Positions 9,412-20,255 of a stretch of 64,000 bases of DNA are shown here, piece after piece. Position numbers and translations under genes: made by a program. Position 1 is the stretch's first letter; every line of letters starts with the position of its first letter. The DNA is from Acidobacteriota bacterium. Lineage in GTDB: Bacteria > Acidobacteriota > Blastocatellia > Pyrinomonadales > Pyrinomonadaceae. The stretch lies in contig JAFDVK010000034.1 in assembly GCA_018269005.1 (NCBI GenBank), positions 1-64,000 of the forward strand, given 5' to 3'. The notes under the pieces are model-generated. The model did no database searches and had not been told where the DNA came from. It worked only from the letters and a program-made list of their open reading frames with translations.

Positions 9412-9755
9412 TCGACATCGGTACATTTAGCGACACGCTCGCGCAATATCGAAAGCATGGCTGGCAGCTTGCCCGCCTGCTCGTAAACGGCGAACCCAGC
9501 CCTGAGCTCTCCGGCCTCATAGGCAGTGCGTCGGTTCACGAATCCGCGTTCGATGCCGCATGGTTCACGCGATCGGCACTTCCCGGTACGACGACGTGGG
9601 AACTGCGATATCTTGGGCCATCCCCGCTAGCACTTGTTTCCGTGGTCGGTGAAGACGCCGATCTCGAAGCAGAACTCGAATTTCAACAGGAAAGGCTGGT
9701 CGAAATGGTCTCTCGAAAAATCCCTAGCAAAGAGGGAAAAAACGGAACATCTTGA
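9408..9755 (+). CDS. Hypothetical protein, 115 aa
   Basis: Start overlaps the stop of the preceding lipoprotein gene (ATGA). No signal peptide or membrane segment is seen. The protein is mixed alpha/beta in composition, with the C-terminal third (EDADLEAELEFQQERLVEMVSRKI) predicted helical. No family is recognised. Position in a tight three-gene run suggests a shared function with its neighbours. Confidence 0.6.
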   Translation: MIDIGTFSDTLAQYRKHGWQLARLLVNGEPSPELSGLIGSASVHESAFDAAWFTRSALPGTTTWELRYLGPSPLALVSVVGEDADLEAELEFQQERLVEMVSRKIPSKEGKNGTS

Positions 9756-9796
9756 CAAGACGGGCAATCGGATTCAGAATCTGATTGTTGACAGTT

Positions 9797-10414
9797 ATGA
9801 TCAAGGATCTGGGCGGCAGAGTTGCCACCGTGTGGGAAACTCTGCGGCCTGTAACAAAAGAGATGTTGGTTGGCGAAATGCGATCCGAGCCCGCATCTGT
9901 AAAAACCTCTCGCCCTCATTACGATGCTCACGCCGATTGGGAACTCAGTTCTCTGCTCTCAGCTTTGGATGAGCTGTCGGCATCAAATGCCGTAAAGAAT
10001 GATGCTTCGAAGATGAGCGAGATGTCGCAGCTTGCGGCAGTCTGCGTCCGTATGCTCGAGACGCAGTCCGCATCTGCAGAGATCTTTATCCAACTGGCAA
10101 CGCGGGCAGTCCGCAACAATGATTTTGCACAGCTTGACCAACTGTCCGACCGCCTTGCCGAGCGATATTCGGCAAGCGAGATAGCGGAGGTCATTCGACA
10201 GACCACATCACCTCAGATCCGCGCTATCGCGCACGAAACGCTTTCAATGCTGCCGGTCTCCGCTCTGGAGCCGCTTTTGAGTGATTCTTTATATGGCGAT
10301 ATTGCCATCGGCGCGATGTCTCAGAAAGCTTACGAATTCGACTCCGAAGAGGCTCTTGCGGCCCTTGATAGAATGCGTTTCGACCCATTCGATCACGAAG
10401 GTGCCGATAACTAA
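9797..10414 (+). CDS. Hypothetical helical protein, 205 aa
   Basis: An alpha-rich protein without signal peptide or membrane segments; repeated helices around 60-200 suggest an all-helical, possibly HEAT/TPR-like fold. A TTG four codons upstream (9785) is an alternative start; the ATG at 9797 is preferred although no Shine-Dalgarno is visible. It lies 41 bp after the 115-aa protein on the same strand, and its stop overlaps that of the convergent glyA gene by 4 bp. Function unknown. Confidence 0.6.
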   Translation: MIKDLGGRVATVWETLRPVTKEMLVGEMRSEPASVKTSRPHYDAHADWELSSLLSALDELSASNAVKNDASKMSEMSQLAAVCVRMLETQSASAEIFIQLATRAVRNNDFAQLDQLSDRLAERYSASEIAEVIRQTTSPQIRAIAHETLSMLPVSALEPLLSDSLYGDIAIGAMSQKAYEFDSEEALAALDRMRFDPFDHEGADN

Positions 10415-11682
10415 CCTTTAACTCTCGCCGGATACATCGGGAATTTTGCGGTCAGCTCAGCGACCTGGCCGCGCACCTTCGTCTTTACTTCCTCGGAATC
10501 AGGTTCGTGTATCAGTGCCGCGATCATTCCGCCGACCGCACGCATATCGTCTTCCTTCATTCCGCGGGTGGTCAACGCCGGCGTGCCAAGACGAATTCCC
10601 GACGCGACGAACGGCTTGTTCGTGTCGAACGGAATTGTGTTCTTGTTCACCGTAATGTGTACTTCGTCCAGCGCCTTTTCCGCCGCCTTGCCCGTGATGC
10701 CTTTGCCGTCCATAAAGACATCGACGAGAAGCAAGTGATTGTCTGTGCCGCCCGAAACGAGCCGCAGTCCGGCGCTTGTCAATGTCTCGGCCAATGCCTT
10801 CGCATTCGCGAGAATCTGCTGCTGATACACCTTGAAATCGGGGCGAAGAGCTTCGCCGAATGAGACGGCCTTAGCGGCAATGACGTGCATAAGCGGGCCG
10901 CCCTGAACACCGGGGAATACGCGGCGATTTACGTCCGCCGCAAACTCTTCACGGCACAAGATAAGTCCGCCACGCGGGCCGCGAAGTGTCTTGTGCGTGG
11001 TCGTCGTTACATATTCGCAATGCGGCACGGGCGACGGATGCAGGCCGGTCGCGACAAGCCCGGCGATGTGCGCGATATCGGCCATCACCTTGGCTCCGAC
11101 CGAACGTGCGATCTCGCCGATTCGTGCAAAATCGATCGTTCGCGGATATGCCGAAGCTCCGCAGATGAGCAGCTTCGGGCGAGCTTCTTCAGCCTTTTTC
11201 TGCAGCTCGTCGTAATCGATCGTCTCTGTCTCGCGGCTGACACCGTAATCGGAAACGTTGTAATTCAACCCCGAAAAATTGAGCGGATGTCCGTGCGTAA
11301 GATGCCCGCCGTGCGAAAGATTCATCCCCAGGATCGGGTCGCCGTGTTCGAGAGCCGCGAGCAGAACGGACATATTCGCCTGTGCCCCGGAATGCGGCTG
11401 TACATTCGCGTGTTCTGCGCCAAAGATCTCTTTTGCGCGGTCGATCGCCGCCTGTTCGACGACATCGACGAATTCGCAGCCGCCGTAATAGCGCTTGCCC
11501 GGATAACCTTCGGCATACTTGTTCGTCAAGGGAGTGCCCATCGCCTGCAGCACGGCCTCCGAAACGAAATTCTCCGACGCGATCAGCTCAAGCCCGTTCT
11601 GCTGCCGCCGAACCTCGTCATCGATAGCCCCGCTGATTACCGGATCAGCCGCCGAAAGGTCTTGTGTAAAGAAGTTGTTCAT
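10411..11682 (-). CDS. glyA: Serine hydroxymethyltransferase
   Basis: A 423-residue PLP enzyme of normal length that interconverts serine and glycine with tetrahydrofolate, feeding one-carbon metabolism. The signature around the PLP lysine is intact: [14 protein letters not shown] with K231. [24 protein letters not shown] and the DIAHIAGL aspartate motif also match. The gene is single, convergent with the unknown gene on its 3' side and followed on its 5' side by a GLPGLI gene on the same strand. Confidence 0.97.
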   Translation of the reverse strand: MNNFFTQDLSAADPVISGAIDDEVRRQQNGLELIASENFVSEAVLQAMGTPLTNKYAEGYPGKRYYGGCEFVDVVEQAAIDRAKEIFGAEHANVQPHSGAQANMSVLLAALEHGDPILGMNLSHGGHLTHGHPLNFSGLNYNVSDYGVSRETETIDYDELQKKAEEARPKLLICGASAYPRTIDFARIGEIARSVGAKVMADIAHIAGLVATGLHPSPVPHCEYVTTTTHKTLRGPRGGLILCREEFAADVNRRVFPGVQGGPLMHVIAAKAVSFGEALRPDFKVYQQQILANAKALAETLTSAGLRLVSGGTDNHLLLVDVFMDGKGITGKAAEKALDEVHITVNKNTIPFDTNKPFVASGIRLGTPALTTRGMKEDDMRAVGGMIAALIHEPDSEEVKTKVRGQVAELTAKFPMYPARVKG

Positions 11683-11707
11683 TTTCTTGCAATTGCAGTT
11701 TGTCCAA

Positions 11708-12340
11708 TTATTCGTTTGGGTTTTTCATCGTTTGCACACCCGGCGGTAACTCAAATAAATTATCGGGAAGTTCCATTCGTTTAACTTCGGTTGCCACACT
11801 CTCCAACCTATATCGCCCATTATCAATAACTGACCGTAATGGCAACGATTTGGAAATGGAAAGGAATCTGTGCCAATTCCCGAATTTGTGGTTAACAAAC
11901 GCGTCAGGGTCAAGCGACAGTTTTGAACTGAATAAATATCGCTCCGTTCCTTCTTTAAGTGTGAAAATCACCTCATCACATTTGTAGCCCAATATCTCGG
12001 CTACATCCTTCTTAAGTTCTACTTTCAAGACCTCATCAGCCACTTCCGAAGCGTCCTGGATACTAGGTGCGTCAGAATTTGACATCTTGGTATAAAGTCT
12101 ATTGGTCTTGTTCGTATAAATTTGCCATTGAAAGAGTGAGCCATTTCCGACCGATTTATAGCTGCCTCCTTTGACAAAATACTCCAGATTCGAACCCATC
12201 ATTAGAGTAATCTGTTCGTCAGTCACGTTTGGCAATTTGCTATTGTAGGTGTTCTTATAAACAACTTTGCCTTCAAAACTCTGTCCATAGCATGAAATCG
12301 CCAGGAACGACACAAAGAAGAATGTTAATAGCCTTTTCAT
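11708..12340 (-). CDS. GLPGLI family-like exported protein
   Basis: A 210-residue protein with a signal peptide ([20 protein letters not shown]). It resembles the GLPGLI family common in Bacteroidota: an N-terminal F-x-G-x-V-x-Y strand, a central [10 protein letters not shown], and a C-terminal beta-rich domain. Function of the family is unknown. Its coding sequence is visibly AT-richer than the flanking glyA and ligA genes, and it sits next to a broken gene, so acquisition by transfer is likely. Start at the ATG that opens the signal peptide rather than four codons upstream. Confidence 0.7.
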   Translation of the reverse strand: MKRLLTFFFVSFLAISCYGQSFEGKVVYKNTYNSKLPNVTDEQITLMMGSNLEYFVKGGSYKSVGNGSLFQWQIYTNKTNRLYTKMSNSDAPSIQDASEVADEVLKVELKKDVAEILGYKCDEVIFTLKEGTERYLFSSKLSLDPDAFVNHKFGNWHRFLSISKSLPLRSVIDNGRYRLESVATEVKRMELPDNLFELPPGVQTMKNPNE

Positions 12341-12439
12341 AACTTCGCGCAAAGTGCCAAATTCAATTTGTTTTGCGAATTAGAAGATCTCATCATCAAA
12401 CAATAAGCTTGGCCCCAATACACTTTCGTCCCCTAAACC

Positions 12440-12597
12440 TCATTTGGCAATTCGAATCCGTAACGAAGGTCGTCCCGTCGCATAGGCGTGCATCGCAAAC
12501 GACCCTGTTATCATGTATTGAATACCGAGTTCATCGAGCCGCTGCACGAAGTCCTTTAGGGTCTCTACCTTCGAGTTTGCGTAATCATAGCCTGTTG

Positions 12598-12598
<1 letters not shown>
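12440..12598 (-). pseudogene. Remnant of a nucleotidyltransferase-like gene
   Basis: Reading the minus strand directly after the ligA stop gives a continuous stretch ending ...KDFVQRLDELGIQYMITGSFAMHAYATGRPSLRIRIAK and a stop. The block LGIxYMxTGSFAMxxY is typical of the N-terminus of nucleotidyltransferase-fold proteins (AbiEii-like and relatives), where it is followed by R-x-T-x-D-I-D. Here the DxD is lost and the frame stops, and there is no start codon. It is a truncated relic next to the foreign-looking GLPGLI gene. Confidence 0.55.
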
Positions 12599-14932
<2,334 letters not shown>

Positions 14933-14936
<4 letters not shown>

Positions 14937-15175
14937 GAATTCTTCCCCTTGAGACGCCGAGCCTGATAGGCCCTCAACGTTGGATCGACAGAGGTGTCGA
15001 TCTCAGCACAGGCGGCATTAATGCGAGTTATCAACTCCTCCTCGTCATGCTCTTCGCTGAGTTTTCTTACCCCGAGAGCGAATACGGCGCTACGCGAGAT
15101 CTTTAGACGCTTAGCAAGCTTTTCACTTAGGCGGAAGACATCCGGCGGTATTGATATCGCAGTCTTTGTGTTCAT
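14933..15175 (-). CDS. Ribbon-helix-helix antitoxin (MazE/PemI-like)
   Basis: An 80-residue protein with an N-terminal ribbon-helix-helix pattern (KTAISIPPDVFRLSEKLAKRLKISRSAVFALGVRKL) and an acidic C-terminal arm that should bind the toxin. The ATG at 15175 is preferred over an upstream in-frame start at 15214, because a good promoter with an operator lies between the two. The -10 box ends 6 nt from this ATG, so the message may be leaderless. Confidence 0.82.
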
Positions 15176-15181
15176 ACTCTG

Positions 15182-15210
15182 AGTATAACCATAGTTATAC
15201 CGCCCGTCAA
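15182..15210 (-). promoter_or_regulatory. Promoter and inverted-repeat operator of the antitoxin-toxin-ligA operon
   Basis: On the minus strand the -35 TTGACG (15205-15210), a 17-bp spacer and the -10 TATACT (15182-15187) form a near-consensus promoter. A perfect 7-bp inverted repeat gtataac-4 nt-gttatac (15183-15200) overlaps the -10 and spacer. This is the usual geometry for autorepression by an RHH antitoxin. The -35 contains the stop codon of the upstream Rieske gene. Confidence 0.75.
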
Positions 15211-16226
15211 CCAATTAACTCTGCGATGAGGCGGTGAAAATGATGAGTTCCCTGTTCGCGTGTCGGTGAATATCGACCGTGAGAATAGAATCGTGAGCGG
15301 ATGCCGCGTTGGACGCTTTCGACGACCGCCTCGTCTTCCATTTCCACGCCGTGAAGGTCAGACCCGGCACCGTGATCGAGTAGTGCGGTGTCGCCGACGT
15401 AAGTTAGGAACTCGACCACCGTCTCACCCGGCGAGACAGGCCGAACGACATTCACCGAGACGCCCCATGGGTAAAAATTGAACATCAGATTCGGGAAGAT
15501 GAAAAGATAATTTGCCGCGACCTTTCCCTCCGAATCGTGACCGGTCTGCAAGCTCGAATATCGAAACGTCTCGGTCGTGTATGTGCCGTAATCGACGATC
15601 TCATTCAGTCCTTTGTGGACATACGGGATGTGAAAGCCCTCGAGATAATTCTCGCAGTAGAGCGCCCAATGGGCATTCACGCGATACTCGCGTTTCGCTG
15701 TCAGCTTCAACGGCATTTTGATGTCGAATTCGATCTGCTCGGCCGCTTCGCCGACGAAAGCGTCGAGACTGTCCTTCGGGTCGATCGACGCGAACAAAAA
15801 TCCGTTCCAGTTCGCAAGCGGCACCTGCTTCAGATCGTCCGTCTCGGACGGAAAATTCTCCACACCATCGAACTCGGGCATCGAAAGGAACTTTCCGTCC
15901 AGTGAAAATCGGCGTCCGTGATAGCCGCATCGGATAAGGTTTGCTTTGCAAGGCTCTTCAACAAGGATCTTGCCGCGATGCGTGCAAACATTAGAAAGGC
16001 AGCGTAATTCGCCGCCGTCTCTTGCGAGCATGACAGGTTCGTCAAGTACGCCGGGCAAGATCGCCGTCGGCCAAAGCCCGTCAACCTCGCTTTCGCGGCA
16101 AAGAAAATGCCACGTGCGTTCGAAGATCTTCTCTTTCGAAAGCTCAAAAAACTCCGGATCGAGATAGAAGTCGGACGAAAGCGTTCTTGCTCTGCGAATG
16201 TCGGGCTCGATCTCGAAATGCGCCAT
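15207..16226 (-). CDS. Rieske [2Fe-2S] ring-hydroxylating oxygenase, alpha subunit-like
   Basis: A 339-residue oxygenase. The Rieske cluster ligands are C81-x-H83 and C100-x2-H103. The mononuclear iron site is represented by NYLEGFHIPYVH with H199 and H204, and a later acidic EDEAVVESVQRG segment supplies the third ligand. Enzymes of this type hydroxylate or demethylate aromatic acids, choline-like amines or sterols. No beta subunit, ferredoxin or reductase gene is nearby, so electron-transfer partners must be encoded elsewhere. Shorter than typical naphthalene-type alpha subunits. Confidence 0.9.
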   Translation of the reverse strand: MAHFEIEPDIRRARTLSSDFYLDPEFFELSKEKIFERTWHFLCRESEVDGLWPTAILPGVLDEPVMLARDGGELRCLSNVCTHRGKILVEEPCKANLIRCGYHGRRFSLDGKFLSMPEFDGVENFPSETDDLKQVPLANWNGFLFASIDPKDSLDAFVGEAAEQIEFDIKMPLKLTAKREYRVNAHWALYCENYLEGFHIPYVHKGLNEIVDYGTYTTETFRYSSLQTGHDSEGKVAANYLFIFPNLMFNFYPWGVSVNVVRPVSPGETVVEFLTYVGDTALLDHGAGSDLHGVEMEDEAVVESVQRGIRSRFYSHGRYSPTREQGTHHFHRLIAELIG

Positions 16227-16229
16227 TTC

Positions 16230-16985
16230 TTAGCTCTTGTAGAAAAGATATGCGGGCTGCTCATCGTCGCGGAAAAAACCGCGGCAGATCATCCCAAATC
16301 CAAGGGCCGTCTTGAACTCTTCGCGGATGCGCATCTGCTCAGCCTTCGCCTTCTCAGGATCACGCTCCACAAGTTCGAGCCAGTTAGGCATAATTTGTAT
16401 CGATGCCGTCGGAGCCTGAGTTTCAGTGAACTTTTCTCCGGCCGCAAGTGCCTTGACCTTTTCGCTGCTGAGGTCCCATTCAGCGAACAAGCGATCGCTT
16501 GCCAGGCCAAATGCCCTGCCTGCGACCTCCGGAGCAGTGCCGTAATCCGTGCCGTAGAAATTTTCCTGAAAATCGCTGACCGTCGCTCCCAGCTTCTCCA
16601 AATTGAAGTAAGCGTTGCGGGCCTTTACCGGCTCGAACGTCCATTTGATATAACGAATCCCTTCCGAAAGGGCTCGTGCCCGCTGCGCCCACTTTAGGGC
16701 GGCCCCAAGACCCAGGCTTTGGTACTTCGGACGGACGCCCGTCATATGCGAATACAGAGCCCGTTCGCCGTGCATCACTGCAGGCACGCTCAGCACAAAG
16801 CCTGCAAGCGTATCGCCGTCAAATGCACCCAGAGTAAATCCGCCCGCATTCTTAGTCACGATAAAATGGCGAACAGGCGACAATTCGACCTCCGGAAGGG
16901 CAAAAACCTCACGTTGGAGCGAAACGCACTCCGAGAGCTGCTCGATCGACGAACATTCGCGAATTTCTATGGCGTCAGGCGTCAT
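16230..16985 (-). CDS. GNAT-family acetyltransferase
   Basis: A protein of about 251 residues resembling the COG3375-type GNAT proteins. The acetyl-CoA binding segment is MTGVRPKYQSLGLGAALK, followed by WTFEPVKARNAYFNLEKLGA, typical of this group. The frame is open to 17126 but the ATG at 16985 (MTPDAIEIRECSS) starts the fold. The gene follows 3 bp after the Rieske gene's start on the same strand, so the two are probably co-transcribed. Substrate unknown. Confidence 0.82.
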   Translation of the reverse strand: MTPDAIEIRECSSIEQLSECVSLQREVFALPEVELSPVRHFIVTKNAGGFTLGAFDGDTLAGFVLSVPAVMHGERALYSHMTGVRPKYQSLGLGAALKWAQRARALSEGIRYIKWTFEPVKARNAYFNLEKLGATVSDFQENFYGTDYGTAPEVAGRAFGLASDRLFAEWDLSSEKVKALAAGEKFTETQAPTASIQIMPNWLELVERDPEKAKAEQMRIREEFKTALGFGMICRGFFRDDEQPAYLFYKS

Positions 16986-17110
16986 TTTGATATACAAAAA
17001 CTCTGGCAGGTATGAATACACCTTGTCAAATTCTGCACCATTTTGAGGAAAATTTTGCTTAACTTTTCTAGCGACAATTGTTAAACTCGTTTTAGCACAC
17101 AATGTGCCCG

Positions 17111-17139
17111 TTGGATCGCCTTCCATCGAAGCCTATCTA
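17111..17139 (+). promoter_or_regulatory. Promoter of the DUF4388-DnaJ-TPR gene
   Basis: TTGGAT at 17111-17116, a 17-bp spacer, then TATCTA at 17134-17139, ending 8 nt before the ATG at 17148. No Shine-Dalgarno lies in between. The transcript would have essentially no leader. Confidence 0.5.
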
Positions 17140-17147
17140 AAGTCTAA

Positions 17148-18671
17148 ATGACAGCAAAGAACGATCTCGATATAAGCGGAACTTGCCTTGCGTTTCCATT
17201 CGCCGAACTGGCGGCAGAAATGGCTCAGGGCGAACTTTCGGGCAGCATCCGGCTGTCTGATAAAGACAAGAAGGCGATCGTGTATTTTAGCGATGGCCGA
17301 TTAGTGTTTGCGGTCTCGAATTCTCGGATGACGCGGCTCTTCGACTTTGTGCTCCAGCAAAAGAAGCTATCGAAAGAGCAGCTCGTTCTGTTGCCGAATT
17401 TCTCGAACGACCTGCAGCTCGCCGAACAGCTCCTTGCCGACGGCCTGCTAACCGAGGCCGAGAAGGATATGTTCTTCACGGCGCAGGTTCGCGCGATCGT
17501 GCAGGATGTGCTTGCGTGGACCGAAGGCGACTGGACGATAACGCCTCTCGCCCGCGTACGTGAGGGACTGCAGGCCAATATTGACGAACGCTCGCTTTTG
17601 AAAGAATACGGCCGCAGCCTTTCGCGTGAAGATGCGGCGAAGCGATTTCGGTCGTTCGACGAGACTTTCAAACTCGCAGTGGCCCTGAACTCGATCAGAG
17701 ACTGTACCGCAATAGAAGCTCAGGTGCTCGTTCCGCTCGCTTCTGCCGACCAATGTGTTGCCGATATCGCCGCCCACAGCAGTCTCGAAGGGAGTGATGT
17801 TTTCTCCGCGCTATATTCCCTGTGGCTTGCCGGCTTGGTCATCAGATCAGGATGGCAATCTGCCATTCCCGCGGCAAAGATCCCATTCCTGCGGGCAGCA
17901 AAACTCGAACTAAAGCGTGAGGCGATCCTTCCGTGTATCAAACCGGAGGAGCTCGAGGCCCCTGTAGAAGAGATCGCTCCTGTCGAGGAACTGACACTCG
18001 ACGCATATTTGAAACGCACCGAGGCCGCGAAGAATTTTTACGAAGTTCTGGGTGTCGATCCAAAATGCGACGGTGCAGCGTTGAAGGATGCATACTTTTC
18101 GCTCGCCAAGCTTTTCCATCCCGACAAATTCCGGAAGGAAGCACCTGATTTGACCAAGCGTGTTCATTCCGCGTTTGCTCAGCTTGCCTCCGCGCACGAG
18201 ACGCTTAGAACGCCGGATTCTCGCGAACTCTACGATTTCAAGATCCGCAAAAGTACCGAAGCCGCAAACGGTGGTTCTCCTGCCGCCGGGGAAAATGGAC
18301 AGAACGGAGATCACAACCGACAGCAGGCATCCGAAGAATTTGATAAGGGTGCAAAGCTCCTTGCAAAAGGCGACGCGGTCGCCGCACAAGTGCATCTCGC
18401 GCGTGCCGCTCATGCGGACCCGCAAAATGCGAAGTACCGTGCCTACTACGGCTCTGCGCTTTCGGCGGACGATAAGCATCGGCACAAGGCCGAGGGCGAG
18501 CTTCAGGCTGCGATCAAGATCGACGGTTCATCGGCGGAGTATCGCATGATGCTTTCGCATTTCTTCATAAAGGTCAGGCTTCTGAAGCGCGCCGAGGGCG
18601 AATTGACGCGTCTTCTCGCCCTGCACCCGAATAATCGCGAGGCTCGCGACCTGCTCGATTCGATCAAGTAG
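17148..18671 (+). CDS. DUF4388 (PatA-like) - DnaJ - TPR protein
   Basis: A 507-residue multidomain protein. Residues 8-110 look like the DUF4388/PATAN domain (GELSGSIRLSDKDKKAIVYFSDGRLVFA) found in bacterial signalling proteins. A linker of two helical domains follows, then a J-domain at about 297-365 with the HPD tripeptide intact near residue 323 (LFHPDKF), and finally TPR-like repeats from about 395 to the end. The J-domain implies DnaK partnership, while DUF4388 implies interaction with small GTPase or gliding-type signalling. A degenerate HD-GYP gene follows on the same strand. Confidence 0.85.
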   Translation: MTAKNDLDISGTCLAFPFAELAAEMAQGELSGSIRLSDKDKKAIVYFSDGRLVFAVSNSRMTRLFDFVLQQKKLSKEQLVLLPNFSNDLQLAEQLLADGLLTEAEKDMFFTAQVRAIVQDVLAWTEGDWTITPLARVREGLQANIDERSLLKEYGRSLSREDAAKRFRSFDETFKLAVALNSIRDCTAIEAQVLVPLASADQCVADIAAHSSLEGSDVFSALYSLWLAGLVIRSGWQSAIPAAKIPFLRAAKLELKREAILPCIKPEELEAPVEEIAPVEELTLDAYLKRTEAAKNFYEVLGVDPKCDGAALKDAYFSLAKLFHPDKFRKEAPDLTKRVHSAFAQLASAHETLRTPDSRELYDFKIRKSTEAANGGSPAAGENGQNGDHNRQQASEEFDKGAKLLAKGDAVAAQVHLARAAHADPQNAKYRAYYGSALSADDKHRHKAEGELQAAIKIDGSSAEYRMMLSHFFIKVRLLKRAEGELTRLLALHPNNREARDLLDSIK

Positions 18672-18726
18672 CATCTGTTCCGGGTTGAATTTCGAAGCAC
18701 AAAAAAGCAAAACTATATAAACGAAG

Positions 18727-19323
18727 ATGCAAACCCTTGTTGCCGCGGAAAACAGAATTGACACCAAGCTGCTTGAAAAAGCCGAGGAGATCGATGTCTT
18801 CACCGGCTTTACGATCGGCCATTCGGGACGCGTTGCGTCACTCTCTGCTGCGATCGGAGCGGCCCTTCATCTCGTCCCGGATGATGTCGATATGCTCAAA
18901 CAAGCGGCTTTGCTCCGCGACATCGGTGAACTCCGGATGGACCGCGAATATATTCGTGCGGCCCGAATCTTGACCGCAGAAGAACGGCTCGATCTGCGGC
19001 GGCATTCCGTTATCGGCGAACAAGAGGCGGCAAAGCTTGAAGTCTCCCGAGCTGTTCAACTCGTGATCCGTTGGAATCACGAATGGTGGAATGGTTCGGG
19101 CTATCCCGATGGGCTTACTCGCGAAGAGATCCCGCTCAAAAGCCGCATCCTTCGGGTCGCAGATGCTTATGGAGCGTTGCGGTCGGCCCGCCCGTTCCGA
19201 GCCGCGTATCCCGACGTTAGCGCGAAGAAATACCTGATCGAATGGTCCGGCATCGAATTCGACCCGATGGCCGTGAAGGTCTTTTTATCACTGCCTGCGG
19301 CCGCAGACCCATTTAACGTATGA
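18727..19323 (+). CDS. Degenerate HD-GYP domain protein
   Basis: A 198-residue single-domain HD-GYP protein. H32 (GHSGR), H93 (RRHSVIG) and the GYP loop (NHEWWNGSGYPDGL) are present. The signature HD of HDxGK reads RD at 64-65 (LLRDIGE), the usual HHE reads NHE at 117-119, and D of the DGxGYP loop is N. Loss of two metal-ligand histidines suggests a c-di-GMP binding or structural role rather than phosphodiesterase activity. A TATATA hexamer ends 6 nt before the ATG. Its stop overlaps the next start (ATGA). Confidence 0.8.
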   Translation: MQTLVAAENRIDTKLLEKAEEIDVFTGFTIGHSGRVASLSAAIGAALHLVPDDVDMLKQAALLRDIGELRMDREYIRAARILTAEERLDLRRHSVIGEQEAAKLEVSRAVQLVIRWNHEWWNGSGYPDGLTREEIPLKSRILRVADAYGALRSARPFRAAYPDVSAKKYLIEWSGIEFDPMAVKVFLSLPAAADPFNV

Positions 19324-20255
19324 CGGCGATCCCTACCCTACATGGCTGCCTCGCATTCGAGCAGAACGTTCTGCATCGCTTACGGTTCGATTCCGCGGCG
19401 TTTCCGATCTCGGCCGACACCGCATTGTCGCTTTATCTAAAACGTCGGCGTGTGCGCGTCGCTACGAACGACCCGCTGCTTTCCGAGTGGGTTTCGGGTG
19501 TGGGACGGGTTCAGAACGACGATGAACGTCTTTCGCCCGACGATGTAAACGCCGTCCTTGAGGACGCGTATGTTCCCGGTTATAAGCTGCAGAACCCGGC
19601 TCTCCTCGATTGGTTCTCGGAGGTCGATGCTTGGTGGTTCGACAACGTGCGCCGGAATGTCGAGAGGCTGAGTTCCGCGTTCACTCGATCGCTCGCGGGA
19701 ACTCTTGCGATCGCGACCGGCAGCTACGCTTTGTCGTTCTCAGAGCAAACGCGCGAGCTTCGCCAACCTCTGTCACAGACTTTTCGTAGGCTTTGGTCGA
19801 TCGAACCGGATCCGTTCAAAGGCCACTCCAAATGCTGGAACAAGCCCGTCGATCAATTCCTTTCCGACCCCACGATAATGGAGCGGACCGGCGACCTGAT
19901 GTTCTTGCGGCTGCCGGCGCCCCATTCGAAAGGAATTCGGCATTCGCTTGGCATCAGGGCGTGGCGTGAGGAATGGATCCGCAACGGTAATGCCTTTTGG
20001 AGCGATCTCGAAAACACTATCGGTGACAATCTTGGGGCAGCGACTGAGACACGCTCACAATATCTGCGCCTTCTTGAAAATACACTTGATCGTGCAGGTT
20101 ATATGAAAAAGTGGGCGATCGCGTTCGTCGAGACCGGCTTTCTCTCAACACAGGATATCGTGAACACGGTCGGCGGGTTTCGCCGGGTAGAAACCGTCTA
20201 TACAAAGGACCTTTCGGAGCTCACGGGTTCAAAGGCCATTATCGTTGTGGCTTAA
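19320..20255 (+). CDS. Hypothetical protein coupled to the HD-GYP gene
   Basis: A 311-residue soluble protein with no signal peptide or membrane segment and no family recognised. It is Trp- and Arg-rich in the middle (VDAWWFDNVRRNVERL, WREEWIRNGNAFW) and ends FRRVETVYTKDLSELTGSKAIIVVA. Its start overlaps the HD-GYP stop by 4 bp, which argues for a shared complex or pathway. Its stop overlaps the convergent MFS gene's stop by 4 bp. Confidence 0.7.
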   Translation: MTAIPTLHGCLAFEQNVLHRLRFDSAAFPISADTALSLYLKRRRVRVATNDPLLSEWVSGVGRVQNDDERLSPDDVNAVLEDAYVPGYKLQNPALLDWFSEVDAWWFDNVRRNVERLSSAFTRSLAGTLAIATGSYALSFSEQTRELRQPLSQTFRRLWSIEPDPFKGHSKCWNKPVDQFLSDPTIMERTGDLMFLRLPAPHSKGIRHSLGIRAWREEWIRNGNAFWSDLENTIGDNLGAATETRSQYLRLLENTLDRAGYMKKWAIAFVETGFLSTQDIVNTVGGFRRVETVYTKDLSELTGSKAIIVVA

